Shown here one piece after another: positions 1 through 8,611 of a DNA stretch of 64,000 bases. The stretch's first letter is position 1. Each line of letters starts with the position of its first letter. A program made the position numbers and the translations under genes. Below the pieces are notes generated by a model. The model saw only the letters and a program-made list of their open reading frames with translations, did not search any database and was not told the DNA's origin. The stretch lies in assembly GCF_008935055.1 (NCBI RefSeq), contig NZ_CP043028.1:2014501-2078500 (forward strand), in the 5' to 3' direction. The stretch comes from Pseudobutyrivibrio xylanivorans (GTDB taxonomy: Bacteria; Bacillota; Clostridia; Lachnospirales; Lachnospiraceae).

Positions 1-769
1 TCTTTCCAGAAGGTGCTGCTGCATTTATTCCCACTTTAAGAGACTCATTCTTTCCTATACATTCAAAGAATGTATCCGCTCCAAGGAAGTTCGTCTTTGC
101 GATAATCCATTCTGCTGCATTATCCTTACTACCATCAAAATAGTGCGCCTCCGGCACTCCCAGCTCCATAACAAATCTCTTTTGTGACTCCTTATTTCCT
201 ATGGTAAAAACGTTGCTAATCCCCATATCAAGTAACAGCATTGTCACTAGTAGCCCTATTGTGCCCAAGCCCATAATCACTACAGAATCCTCCGAAGTAG
301 GGCGAACTCTTCTAATTGCATGCACTGCCACAGCCATAGGCTCCAGCATCGCAGCCTGCTCAAAGCTCACCCTTTCTGGGAGCTCTATCAAATTCCACTC
401 TGGCACTGTCACATACTCAGCAAACCCACCATCTCTGCGGCTTCCCAAATATGAATAGTCCTTGCACATTTCGTATTTATTATTTTTACAGCACTCACAT
501 TCCTTACATGGTATCAATGGAAATACACCGACGCGCTTTCCCATCCAAGACTTATCCACACTTTCTCCGCACTCTTCAACCACACCTGCGAATTCATGTC
601 CGATAATCATTGGCATAGCGTGCGCGCCATCCTTGTAAGCCCTTGGTATATCAGACCCACAAATACCACAAGCCATTACCTTTAACAGGACTTCGCCTGC
701 CTTTGGAAATGGCTTGTCTACTTCCTCTACACTTATTTTTCCTACATCATGCAATACAAGTGCCTTCAT
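1..769 (-). CDS. Zn-dependent medium-chain dehydrogenase, TarJ-like (3' part cut by window edge)
   Basis: Reading the minus strand from the ATG at 769 gives an open frame to the window edge that starts MKALVLHDVGKISVEEVDKP. It contains CGICGSD and GHEFAG, the catalytic zinc ligands of medium-chain alcohol dehydrogenases, then a cysteine cluster (CKECECC) for the structural zinc and a GLGTIG Rossmann loop. The C-terminus is missing. It starts 8 bp after a TarI/IspD-like cytidylyltransferase and follows an Rpe-like gene. By that context I infer ribulose-5-phosphate reductase (ribitol-5-phosphate forming), the TarJ role in CDP-ribitol synthesis. Another polyol dehydrogenase is possible, because family membership alone does not fix the substrate. 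Confidence 0.75.
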   Translation of the reverse strand, partial: MKALVLHDVGKISVEEVDKPFPKAGEVLLKVMACGICGSDIPRAYKDGAHAMPMIIGHEFAGVVEECGESVDKSWMGKRVGVFPLIPCKECECCKNNKYEMCKDYSYLGSRRDGGFAEYVTVPEWNLIELPERVSFEQAAMLEPMAVAVHAIRRVRPTSEDSVVIMGLGTIGLLVTMLLLDMGISNVFTIGNKESQKRFVMELGVPEAHYFDGSKDNAAEWIIAKTNFLGADTFFECIGKNESLKVGINAAAPSGK

Positions 770-777
770 ACCCTATA

Positions 778-1473
778 TTATCCCTTCAATATTTCCTCAA
801 ATCGGTCCAAATCTGCCATAGTAGTAATCTTAAAATTCATCTCATCACCAGGAATAAGGCGCATCCGCATTCCTGCCTTTACTGCCACCTCGCTTGAGCC
901 GTTGATAGTCTCAATCTCACCTGCTTCCACCAAACACTGATTTGCAGCAAGATATTTTCCATATACAAATGTCTCAGGTGCCTGCCCAGCATAAATTTCC
1001 GCCCTATTCACAAGCGAATCTATCTGCTTTCCGTCCTTGCTCATGTACACTGTGTCCTTCATAGGCAAAACAGGCAGCACCCCATCGTATCCGTCCATAC
1101 CATCTATACTTTCCCGCACAAGTTTTGTCGTCAAAAGAGGTCTTGCGCTATCATGAACAAATACGTAATCCTCATCCTTAAGCTTTCCCCTCAAATCCAT
1201 CAGTCCGTTATAAATCGACCCCTGTCGATTGGTCCCTGGTTTGGAAAATCCTGTCAGCTTCTCTCTTAATTCGTATTTGCGAATCCACTCCTCAATTTCT
1301 GGAATCCACTTATCATCAGCGACGATCTGGTACCCATTAATAAATGTGCTTTCCGCAAGGGTTTCAAGACAATAGATAATCAAAGGCTTACCACATACTT
1401 CCACGTAAGCCTTAGGTATTTCTGCCCCAAGTCTGGAGCCTATTCCACCTGCAAGCACAATAGCTATTGTCAC
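778..1473 (-). CDS. CDP-alditol-forming cytidylyltransferase, TarI/IspD family
   Basis: This 231-residue protein has the family's usual length. The N-terminal nucleotide-binding loop reads LAGGIGSRLG...PKAY, followed by VHDSARPLL, APETF and the C-terminal GDEMNFKITTMADL, all hallmarks of the IspD/TarI fold. These enzymes join CTP to a polyol phosphate or to methylerythritol phosphate. The gene is sandwiched between an Rpe-like epimerase (1 bp away) and a TarJ-like dehydrogenase in one transcription unit. This favours ribitol-5-phosphate cytidylyltransferase (CDP-ribitol for teichoic acid or capsule) over the isoprenoid MEP step. The assignment to TarI rather than IspD is inference from context. 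Confidence 0.8.
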   Translation of the reverse strand: MTIAIVLAGGIGSRLGAEIPKAYVEVCGKPLIIYCLETLAESTFINGYQIVADDKWIPEIEEWIRKYELREKLTGFSKPGTNRQGSIYNGLMDLRGKLKDEDYVFVHDSARPLLTTKLVRESIDGMDGYDGVLPVLPMKDTVYMSKDGKQIDSLVNRAEIYAGQAPETFVYGKYLAANQCLVEAGEIETINGSSEVAVKAGMRMRLIPGDEMNFKITTMADLDRFEEILKG

Positions 1474-1474
1474 G

Positions 1475-2149
1475 CTAAAACCTCATTTCTCTAATGTCTC
1501 TCAAAATATCTTTATATGCTCTGCCTCTTCCAAAAAGCAGTGTTGTACCAAGTACGAAACCATCAACTCCCATCGGGCCATAGGTCTGAATTTTATTTGC
1601 TGAGCATGCACCATCCCAGTATAGCTTGAAACCCATCTGCTCTTTTAATTCAATCAATCGTTCCACCTTCTTACCCACATAAGGAAGATACATCTGACCA
1701 GCATTTCCCGGATTCACTGACATTACCAGCACCTTATCAACAATTCTAAGCATTTCCATAACTGTTTCCACACTGGTTCCTGGATTGATGGCAATTCCCG
1801 GTGTCATTCCAGCATCTATTATCTTCTGCAATGTAGTAGAGGGATGATATTCAGCCTCTGGATGAATATAGATTGTGTCCCCTTTGCGCAGATTTTTGAT
1901 AAATAACTCAATATTACTACTAGGGTGCTCAATCATCAGATGAACATCAAGGGGCTTAAATGTTGTACCAGCAATATAGCTCAAATCATTAAGCGACATG
2001 GCATAGTTAGGCACATATCGACCATCCATGATATCGATATGGAAGGAATCAATTCCTCCCTCCTCCAACTCAGTCACCTCTCTCGCAAGATGACCATAAT
2101 TGGCGCACATCATAGAAGCGTTCAATTCAAAGTCAAACTGCTCTCCCAT
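1475..2149 (-). CDS. Ribulose-phosphate 3-epimerase-like protein
   Basis: This 224-residue TIM-barrel protein follows the Rpe pattern: FHIDIMDGRYVPN near residues 36-48, DVHLMIEHP, and VNPGNAGQ in the phosphate-binding region. The usual VDGG segment near the C-terminus is replaced by WDGAC, which keeps the Asp but changes the phosphate loop. The protein is therefore a divergent paralogue rather than the housekeeping enzyme. It probably interconverts D-xylulose-5-P and D-ribulose-5-P and so feeds the neighbouring TarJ/TarI-like steps. It is tightly packed: its start directly abuts the stop of the upstream gene. Confidence 0.8.
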   Translation of the reverse strand: MGEQFDFELNASMMCANYGHLAREVTELEEGGIDSFHIDIMDGRYVPNYAMSLNDLSYIAGTTFKPLDVHLMIEHPSSNIELFIKNLRKGDTIYIHPEAEYHPSTTLQKIIDAGMTPGIAINPGTSVETVMEMLRIVDKVLVMSVNPGNAGQMYLPYVGKKVERLIELKEQMGFKLYWDGACSANKIQTYGPMGVDGFVLGTTLLFGRGRAYKDILRDIREMRF

Positions 2150-3517
2150 CTACTCCTCCTCACCGCATAGAACGTCCGCATTCTGTATCATTATCGGCTT
2201 TTCCAGCTGCTCATATAACTGAACCAAGCTACTTCCATCTCCATAATAAGCATCACTGACTATCAGGGCCCTATCCAAATCCGAGGACTCATCAAAAATC
2301 CCCCAGCCTGCTTTCTTATAATCTTCTACAATTGCCTTATACGCTTCATAGAGCTCTGGCATCATACTTTCCAAGGTCGCAACCGTCAATGGATGAGGCC
2401 TCCACAAAAGAGCTACATCATCCTTATTCTCCTGGAATACCTGAAGAGTATCTGCTATTTTCTTTATCATCTTCTCTTCAGTATTCAAAAAAGCAACCAC
2501 ACTGGTATTATATAAAACAATCTTCTTTCGCGTTCCGTCTGGCTTGTTTACTATATGCTGCCATTCCTCAGGTATTTCTACTCCCTGTTTATTTAGAGCC
2601 TTTAGTCTTTCTATCTTTGGTGAACCTGAGCCCTTGATTTTGCTCTCCCAGGTTTCTCTAGTTTGTTCACCAAACCTTCGGCTTAGAACCTCTACATAAG
2701 CCTCCTTCATTTTGTCTGATTGAACAATCACCTCATCAGCATTAATCACACCCTTTGCAATAGCATAATGTGAAATCTGTTCCAATACAGATTCATTACT
2801 TACATCTGGCTCGCTCAGCACAAAATATGGAATATATATCAGCTTCTCCGTCCATTTTTTTATATTTTCGCTGTAAAAATATGGATGCACCGAGGTAACG
2901 TAATTCATATCATCATAAGGATTATGTATATATACCTCATCAGGATGCTCCGCCTCAAAGTCAAATCCATCACAGCTTATTACTGGCACATCCTCAGGAT
3001 ATTCCTCCAATTCATAATGCATTTCCTTCATACTACCATCTGGATTTTTATCATAATATGGAATCGGAATTACCAGTGCTGTAGTGTCTGGCTCATCCTT
3101 ACAACTTTTCCAAACAGATTCCAAAGAGTCCCACATACTGGCCTTATACGGCAAAAAAATTACTAATTTCTGTAATGTAATATCAGTCCCTGCGCTTTTC
3201 TCTATTTTATTAATAGCACTATCCAATCGAAGCTTCGCTGATTCCGCCGCTAATCCTTTTTCACTCAAAATCTCCTCATTTATTTCAAAGAGAAGCTCAC
3301 AGAAATCCTCCAAGCAAGATACTGTAGGATGTCCCAATCCTTCCTCCTTTTCAATAAACTCCCCTAACTCAATTGCTTTTTGTTGACAGGTTTGGAGATA
3401 TTCATTCACTCTCTCCAAATTTCCATTTTTAGCGGAAAGCTCCATATAAACGCCTTCTGCTATCTTCCTAAAAAGCTCTATATATTTTTCAATCTGTTTA
3501 AATTGGTATTTTCTCAA
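2150..3517 (-). CDS. Predicted transferase of the envelope cassette (GT-B/CDP-polyol transferase-like)
   Basis: This 455-residue soluble protein begins with a helical segment (about 1-110) and continues with alternating strands such as KLVIFLPYKASMWDS and LLWRPHPLT. It ends with AYYGDGSSLVQLYEQLEKP, which resembles the C-terminal donor-binding half of TagF/CDP-glycerol phosphotransferases and other GT-B enzymes. I do not recognise an exact family. As first gene of the Rpe-TarI-TarJ-like cassette it is the natural candidate to use the CDP-activated polyol. The start is a TTG at 3517 preceded by GGGGAG six bases upstream. The function is inferred. Confidence 0.55.
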   Translation of the reverse strand: MRKYQFKQIEKYIELFRKIAEGVYMELSAKNGNLERVNEYLQTCQQKAIELGEFIEKEEGLGHPTVSCLEDFCELLFEINEEILSEKGLAAESAKLRLDSAINKIEKSAGTDITLQKLVIFLPYKASMWDSLESVWKSCKDEPDTTALVIPIPYYDKNPDGSMKEMHYELEEYPEDVPVISCDGFDFEAEHPDEVYIHNPYDDMNYVTSVHPYFYSENIKKWTEKLIYIPYFVLSEPDVSNESVLEQISHYAIAKGVINADEVIVQSDKMKEAYVEVLSRRFGEQTRETWESKIKGSGSPKIERLKALNKQGVEIPEEWQHIVNKPDGTRKKIVLYNTSVVAFLNTEEKMIKKIADTLQVFQENKDDVALLWRPHPLTVATLESMMPELYEAYKAIVEDYKKAGWGIFDESSDLDRALIVSDAYYGDGSSLVQLYEQLEKPIMIQNADVLCGEEE

Positions 3518-3545
3518 TTTCTACTCCCCTTTTTATACAATGCTC

Positions 3546-3574
3546 CTTATACCATTCTACTCTATTTGTGTAAA
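3546..3574 (-). promoter_or_regulatory. Sigma-A type promoter of the envelope cassette
   Basis: On the minus strand a -35 TTTACA (plus 3569-3574) and a -10 TATAAG (plus 3546-3551) are separated by exactly 17 bp, about 30 bp before the TTG start at 3517. The -35 overlaps the T-tract of the upstream coaBC terminator, so the two units are packed back to back. Confidence 0.65.
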
Positions 3575-3610
3575 AAAAACCGCAATATTCTGTGAATATT
3601 GCGGTTTCCC
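3571..3610 (-). terminator. Rho-independent terminator of coaBC
   Basis: The arms at 3577-3590 and 3594-3607 form a perfect 14-bp hairpin with a 3-nt loop. On the minus strand it ends in a run of eight T, starting 16 bp after the coaBC stop codon. Confidence 0.9.
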
Positions 3611-3623
3611 CAAAGTTTTCATT

Positions 3624-4820
3624 CTATTTTCTAATTATCTCATCCAATATGGCCTGTGCCACCTCATCCTTGCTCATTATCGGAAGCTCCCTAGCCCCCT
3701 CTGCAGTAATCAGTGTTACCACATTGGTATCTGTGCCAAAGCCTGCACCCGCCGTGCGAAGGTTATTGGCAACTATCATATCTACATTTTTCTTTTTCAG
3801 CTTGGCCTGAGAATTCTCCAGCATATTTTCCGTTTCCATGGAAAATCCGCAGATAAACTGTCCTTCCCTTTTGTTAGCACCCAAGAAGCTTAAGATATCC
3901 TCTGTGTGCTCAAGTTCTATGACAGAATCTTCTCCATCCTTTTTCTTTATCTTCTCCGCTGCAACAGTCTTTGGCCTGTAATCAGCCACTGCTGCACTCT
4001 TTATAATTATATCGCACTCCCTGGCCTTGGATTTTACTGCCTCTGCCATCTCAGCAGCGCTTCGAACATTAACCACGTCCACAAACATCGGTGGTTGGAT
4101 TGCAACTGGTCCGCTGACAAGTGTTACCTGGGCGCCTCGCTCCATAGCTGCTCTTGCGATGGCATAGCCCATCTTTCCAGTGCTGTGATTTGTGATATAG
4201 CGAACTGGATCAATCGCCTCCGCCGTAGGCCCCGCTGTGACCAGCACCTTCTTGCCCACCATGTCATGGTCGTGTGCAAGCTCCCTTAAAATGTACTGTA
4301 AAAGCACCTCTGGCTCAGGCATCTTTCCTGCACCAGTATCGCCGCATGCCAAATATCCGCAGGCAGGCTCAATAATCTCAAAGCCATATTTTTTTAAAAT
4401 CTCAAGGTTATCCTGAACTATAGGATTAGTGAACATATTGGTATTCATGGCTGGGCTCACAAGCTTCTTGCACTTTGCCGCAAGAATAGTAGTTGTAAGC
4501 ATATCATCCGCTATGCCATGAGCCATCTTTCCAATGACATTTGCGCTGGCAGGTGCCACCATAAAAATGTCTGCACGCTTTGCTAATGCCACATGTTCAA
4601 CATTGAATTTAAAATCCCTGTCAAAGGTATCCACCAGACATTTATTGGATGTCAGTGTCTCAAATGTGATAGGGTTGATAAAGTTGGTAGCATTCTTTGT
4701 CATTATGACATTAACATCTGCCCCAAGCTTCACCAGTGCTGATGCCAGATTTGCAATTTTATATGCTGCAATGGAGCCAGTCACCCCAAGAACTACACAT
4801 TTTCCCTTTAACATAATCAA
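3624..4820 (-). CDS. coaBC: Bifunctional phosphopantothenoylcysteine decarboxylase / phosphopantothenate-cysteine ligase
   Basis: This 398-residue protein carries both steps that turn phosphopantothenate into 4'-phosphopantetheine for CoA. The N-terminal flavin decarboxylase half has VLGVTGSIAAYK, PAMNTNM and the catalytic lid ACGYLACGDTGAGKM. The C-terminal ligase half has VTAGPTAEAIDPVRYITN, then AAVADYRP and FSMETE. Two starts are possible. The TTG at 4820 lies 6 nt from an AGAGG site, and the ATG at 4814 (MLKGKCVVLG) lies about 12 nt away. An ECF transporter S-component precedes it, consistent with pantothenate salvage feeding this enzyme. A strong terminator follows. Confidence 0.95.
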   Translation of the reverse strand: MIMLKGKCVVLGVTGSIAAYKIANLASALVKLGADVNVIMTKNATNFINPITFETLTSNKCLVDTFDRDFKFNVEHVALAKRADIFMVAPASANVIGKMAHGIADDMLTTTILAAKCKKLVSPAMNTNMFTNPIVQDNLEILKKYGFEIIEPACGYLACGDTGAGKMPEPEVLLQYILRELAHDHDMVGKKVLVTAGPTAEAIDPVRYITNHSTGKMGYAIARAAMERGAQVTLVSGPVAIQPPMFVDVVNVRSAAEMAEAVKSKARECDIIIKSAAVADYRPKTVAAEKIKKKDGEDSVIELEHTEDILSFLGANKREGQFICGFSMETENMLENSQAKLKKKNVDMIVANNLRTAGAGFGTDTNVVTLITAEGARELPIMSKDEVAQAILDEIIRK

Positions 4821-4874
4821 CTATTACCTCTTTGTATTGCTGTTTATTTTCTATTATCGCTTGTTAGAAATAAA

Positions 4875-5792
4875 TTAATTTGCCATCTTCTGAGTAGAAG
4901 TCTCAACCTCTACTGCCTTGATTTTGGCACTTTTCCCAGCATAAACGCCTGCTGGCTTGATCTTGTCGAGAACGATTCCCACAAGATAAACGATTACTGC
5001 TCCGACGATAGCCTCGATTACACCGTTGAAGCTGATAATTCCGCCGATAACTGCCATAAGCGCGCTTGGGTCAATCTGAAGCACCTCTGCATATGGGTCC
5101 TTATAAAATATATAGATGCTTCCCATAACAAGAAGTGTGTTTGTCATGGCACCAGAAATACCTGCTGTGATAAATCCAAGTGCCTTTGCATCTTTATTCA
5201 TAAATAAATACTCGATAGCTGTGAATGCTGCGATTCCAACAACTACACCGATAATCTGTGCAACTGTAACTGAAAAGCCAACCTTGCCCTCAGAAATCAT
5301 CTTGTTGAAGAATGCGAATACACCAAAGCCCATGATGAAAGAAATAACTGCGTTGATGATTGAACCATAAACGAATTTCTTCTCAGAGCTTATTGCCTTC
5401 TTGATTCCAACATAAACGAAATATGGAACTACGCCAATAAGGATTCTAGGCACGATTGCAATAAATGTGCTCTTGAATACAAGCGCAATTGCCTCGCCTA
5501 CAGTATCATGTGGAAGCATTGTAAGAGCTGCCACTGGCGAGAATGCGAACGCTGATGGAGTTGGTGTAAGTGAGCTCTTGATAAAGCTTGTGATACCAAA
5601 TACTCCTCCAAGGAATCCGCCCTTCTTTGGTCCTAAGAATAAAGAACCAATGATAACTGGAATATGAAGTGTGGTTGCATTAATAACTACGAGTGGAATA
5701 TATCCGAGTGGTGTTGAAGCCATAACTACAATAATGGCTACGAATAACGCTGTGAGCACAAGCTCATAGGTCTTAGAATTGTTGCTTTGCAT
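4875..5792 (-). CDS. ECF transporter S component, probable pantothenate (PanT-like)
   Basis: This 305-residue membrane protein has about six hydrophobic helices and an N-terminal block (TPLGYIPL, TTLHIPVIIGSLFLGPK) typical of energy-coupling-factor substrate-binding subunits. It is longer than the common ~190-residue S components because of a central loop and a hydrophilic C-terminal tail. It would bind a vitamin outside the cell and dock on a shared EcfAAT module that is not in this window. The adjacent downstream gene is coaBC, so pantothenate is the likely substrate; the sequence itself does not prove this. It starts at an ATG after AAAGGAGGAACAA, and a promoter lies about 90 bp upstream. 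Confidence 0.8.
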   Translation of the reverse strand: MQSNNSKTYELVLTALFVAIIVVMASTPLGYIPLVVINATTLHIPVIIGSLFLGPKKGGFLGGVFGITSFIKSSLTPTPSAFAFSPVAALTMLPHDTVGEAIALVFKSTFIAIVPRILIGVVPYFVYVGIKKAISSEKKFVYGSIINAVISFIMGFGVFAFFNKMISEGKVGFSVTVAQIIGVVVGIAAFTAIEYLFMNKDAKALGFITAGISGAMTNTLLVMGSIYIFYKDPYAEVLQIDPSALMAVIGGIISFNGVIEAIVGAVIVYLVGIVLDKIKPAGVYAGKSAKIKAVEVETSTQKMAN

Positions 5793-5877
5793 TTGTTCCT
5801 CCTTTTGGTAGAAGCCCTTAGGCGGGTCTCCTCCTTACTAAACAATGTACAAGCGTTAAATTTTTAACAGCAACTGA

Positions 5878-5906
5878 ATTGTAACACGATAATTGCAACT
5901 ATTCAA
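5878..5906 (-). promoter_or_regulatory. Promoter of the ECF S component-coaBC unit
   Basis: The minus strand has a -35 TTGAAT (plus 5901-5906) and a -10 TACAAT (plus 5878-5883) with 17-bp spacing. This would give a leader of about 80 nt. The -35 lies inside one arm of the inverted repeat at 5895-5955. I recognise no riboswitch in the leader. Confidence 0.5.
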
Positions 5907-5955
5907 CTCCCATTCGCTTTTCAATCAAGAAATGGCTTTGGGGTTGAATAGCTGC
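5895..5955. repeat. Long imperfect inverted repeat over the -35 region
   Basis: CTATTCAAC at 5899-5907 pairs perfectly with GTTGAATAG at 5943-5951. The pairing extends outward to 5895/5955 and inward through CCC/GGG to about 16 bp with one mismatch, around a loop of roughly 28 nt. It lies just after the protease stop codon and has no T-run, so it is not a classic terminator. It may be an operator or a processed 3' hairpin. Confidence 0.5.
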
Positions 5956-5964
5956 TCTTCTGTC

Positions 5965-8394
5965 TTACTGTTCTAGTCCCTGTGTGTAATAGTTGTTACC
6001 ATATATATCGGTAAACACATAAGAAATCAATATAGGTTTGTCCTCAATTACTAAATTTGATATTTTCATTTCATCCATTGAGGTGCTGATTGTCATCTGC
6101 TCTCCAAGATGATAATTTTGCTTAAAGCTTCCATCGTAATCATAAAAATCGCAAACAAAATCCAACGTATCTCCAGGCTGAAGCTCTGTAAGGTTCTTTG
6201 CTACAACCTCAGTATCTTCCTCGGTATACTGATAATCAAAGTTCGCTCCAGCCACATAGCCATCCTCATGTTCAGAGTCAAACACAATGATAAGGTCAGC
6301 CCTGTCATCATTCAACCAAACTGGAACATAACCGGTGATTGTATAATTATCTGCATCACCTGTTGTATCAATATGATAATAAGCTACAATCTGGTCGTCG
6401 ATTGCAAGCCAGCTTCTATCTGTGTTGGCAATCAGATTTCCATCCTCATCCCATTCAAATACATTATCAAGGCCAAGATCAATATATCCGTCACCATTAT
6501 CCACAAAGGTTGAAAACTCTATATCCTGGACATTTTCCCACTGGCCTTCATTAAGAGCAATCACATTATCTCCATTTGCGTTCATTGTCCAATTCAAATC
6601 ACTTAAATCCAGATTATTCTCTGCAATATACTCCGCTGCATCCTCAGCACTGACACCATTTTCCAAAAATCTTGCTGATGATGAACCAGCCTGCATAGCT
6701 GCATTTAAAATCTGCATAATAGCTTGTGCACTATCAAGGCTTGCACCACTTCCTCCACCTGTGCCAAGCAAGATGCTGACTGGATTTGTATTTCCTGCAC
6801 TTTGTCCGGCCTGCTGTCCATAGTATGCCATAGAGGCAAACTTCTGAATGCAATTCTTGTAGCTTTCGTCCATTCCAATTTCATCATAAGTATCAGACAT
6901 AGTATCTACCTTACCAGTTTGACGATATGGGAAGTAGATTGAAAGACCATATGCATTTGTCATATTGCTTGAAGTCTTATTGTACTTAACCGCACCCTTC
7001 AGTGACTCAGCCAGCTCATTTCCTGCCTCATTGTTCATCTTGATCGCAAAATCAATCAGGTCAATCTGGTCAATTTTCGAAGATGTTGCAAACTCTCTTG
7101 TGCTGGAACGAGCTGTAGATACTGTCTTATATTCCTTCTTGTCGATAAGACTTGTGGTAGAATCTGCAAAGCTCTTTAAATCCTCTGGAACTGTGGCAGA
7201 AAGCTCAGCCAAATCCACAAGTGAAAGTGTGGTCTTCTGACCTGGACAATTGCTTCCGCACTGGCTCACAAAATCATCTACAATGTTCTTGCCAATTTCA
7301 AGAGTTGACATTGAAGTATCGCTATTAAGCTTAGTAAGCCAGTTGGTGTAATACCAACCAATGCCAGGCTCCGTCTCCTCAGATGCCACCATATAGTCGC
7401 TGTGAGCATCAAGCATAAGTCCTGTTTCAACAGTAGCCATAAGACAGGCATCAAATCCTACAAAATCATACTTCAAGCCACTTTCTGAGAGAGCCTTATT
7501 GATCTCTGCTAAATCCATAGAGCCAGCATTTTTATGCTTTTCATCATAGCCGTAGCCAGTTACTGAACCACCACCATGATCCCAGAAAATCAGGTCATAT
7601 CTGTCTGCTTTATAATTCTGTCCGCAGAACTTAATAAAGGATGTTAAGGTGCTTAGATCTGTCATTGGCAAATCACCAAGATTATCCTTCACCAGAGCCA
7701 TCTTACCATTTCTAATCTGATAAATCTGGTTGGTCTTGTTGCTTACAAAATTATTCTGCCAACCTGCGCAACCACCGGTATATACCAATAGGTTTATCTT
7801 TTCGCCTACTGTCGCATTCAGCATTTCCTGTAAATCCTTTGACGCCATGGCGCCTCTGGATTCGAGGTCGGTACCGCACATGTAGACCATGATAGTTACT
7901 GTATCCTGTCCACCGCCTTTGATAACCGTATATTTTTCTCTGGCACCACTAGCCACTGTTTCATCAAGAATTCCAGTGTTTGCCTTGCTGCTCCACCTTG
8001 CATTTCCACTTTGAGCAGTGCTTGTATATCCGCTGCCCAAAAGGAGCGATGCCATCGAACCAATGGTATTTATAGTACTGGCTGATGTGTTACTTGATAC
8101 TGAGCCTGTTCCCACTCCACTTCCAGAGCCAGTACTTCCTGAGTCTCCACCAAGAAATGCGCCAAGGCCACCTCCGCCACCAAGTAGCAAAACCAATGCA
8201 ATAATAATGATTTTTCCAAGGCCACCTCCGCCGTAACCTCCTGCTCGATTTCCACCACCTGGAGTTCCAGTCCCTCCTCCAGGCACCTTCCCAGCACCTG
8301 AGCCCACTGGACCACCGCCTAGTCCGTCTCCTCTGAGATTAACTTTCCCCGAGCCAGTCACATTTTTCTTTCTCGATACAGGTCTATCCGCCAT
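5965..8394 (-). CDS. Membrane-anchored clostripain-family (peptidase C11) cysteine protease
   Basis: The protein is 809 residues from the ATG at 8394, chosen because GGGAGG lies 8 nt upstream; an in-frame codon at 8412 falls in front of that site. The N-terminus is basic and then extremely Gly-rich (about 20-60), followed by one hydrophobic segment (IIIIALVLLL). An extracellular Ser/Gly linker comes next. The C11 core holds the catalytic dyad: His in FWDHGGGSVTGYG (about residue 273) and Cys in VGFDACLMATVETG (about 317). The last ~250 residues form an Asp/Tyr-rich beta domain of unknown role. Clostripains cleave after Arg or Lys; the exact substrate here is unknown. It is flanked upstream by a terminator, so it is probably transcribed alone. 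Confidence 0.88.
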   Translation of the reverse strand: MADRPVSRKKNVTGSGKVNLRGDGLGGGPVGSGAGKVPGGGTGTPGGGNRAGGYGGGGLGKIIIIALVLLLGGGGGLGAFLGGDSGSTGSGSGVGTGSVSSNTSASTINTIGSMASLLLGSGYTSTAQSGNARWSSKANTGILDETVASGAREKYTVIKGGGQDTVTIMVYMCGTDLESRGAMASKDLQEMLNATVGEKINLLVYTGGCAGWQNNFVSNKTNQIYQIRNGKMALVKDNLGDLPMTDLSTLTSFIKFCGQNYKADRYDLIFWDHGGGSVTGYGYDEKHKNAGSMDLAEINKALSESGLKYDFVGFDACLMATVETGLMLDAHSDYMVASEETEPGIGWYYTNWLTKLNSDTSMSTLEIGKNIVDDFVSQCGSNCPGQKTTLSLVDLAELSATVPEDLKSFADSTTSLIDKKEYKTVSTARSSTREFATSSKIDQIDLIDFAIKMNNEAGNELAESLKGAVKYNKTSSNMTNAYGLSIYFPYRQTGKVDTMSDTYDEIGMDESYKNCIQKFASMAYYGQQAGQSAGNTNPVSILLGTGGGSGASLDSAQAIMQILNAAMQAGSSSARFLENGVSAEDAAEYIAENNLDLSDLNWTMNANGDNVIALNEGQWENVQDIEFSTFVDNGDGYIDLGLDNVFEWDEDGNLIANTDRSWLAIDDQIVAYYHIDTTGDADNYTITGYVPVWLNDDRADLIIVFDSEHEDGYVAGANFDYQYTEEDTEVVAKNLTELQPGDTLDFVCDFYDYDGSFKQNYHLGEQMTISTSMDEMKISNLVIEDKPILISYVFTDIYGNNYYTQGLEQ

Positions 8395-8476
8395 CTCGTT
8401 TCCTCCCAACACGTCTTCGTAATATGACCATTAATGAATCAATAAGATAATTCTACTCTATACGATAAAAATGTGC

Positions 8477-8582
8477 AAAAAATAACGGGGTTCTGTAGCT
8501 ATCTAGCCCATAGTATTACTAAAGGAAAGCTTTCTATGCTTGACTGAGTAATACTATGGCTTGAGAGCGTAACAGACCCCGT
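8477..8582 (-). terminator. Large structured terminator after the chemotaxis gene (copy A of a two-copy family)
   Basis: The outer arms ACGGGGT (8485-8491) and ACCCCGT (8576-8582) and the inner arms CATAGTATTACT (8509-8520) and AGTAATACTATG (8547-8558) pair perfectly. On the minus strand the structure ends in six T. It lies 30 bp after the receptor stop codon. The segment GGCTTG..GCGTAAC in the 3' side recurs at 63001-63016 in copy B. Confidence 0.75.
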
Positions 8583-8611
8583 AGTATTTAGTGTGGGTAG
8601 TTTATTTTTTG

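Noticed and set aside
201..897. Plus-strand open frames near the left edge
   Set aside because: They lie opposite the TarJ- and TarI-like genes, whose minus-strand translations show clear family motifs; the plus frames have none.
778..1473. IspD of the MEP isoprenoid pathway
   Set aside because: The fold fits, but the neighbours are TarJ- and Rpe-like genes rather than ispF or other MEP genes.
5793..5877. Riboswitch in the leader of the ECF S-component gene
   Set aside because: The leader is short and shows no conserved riboswitch core; only an ordinary ribosome site is evident.
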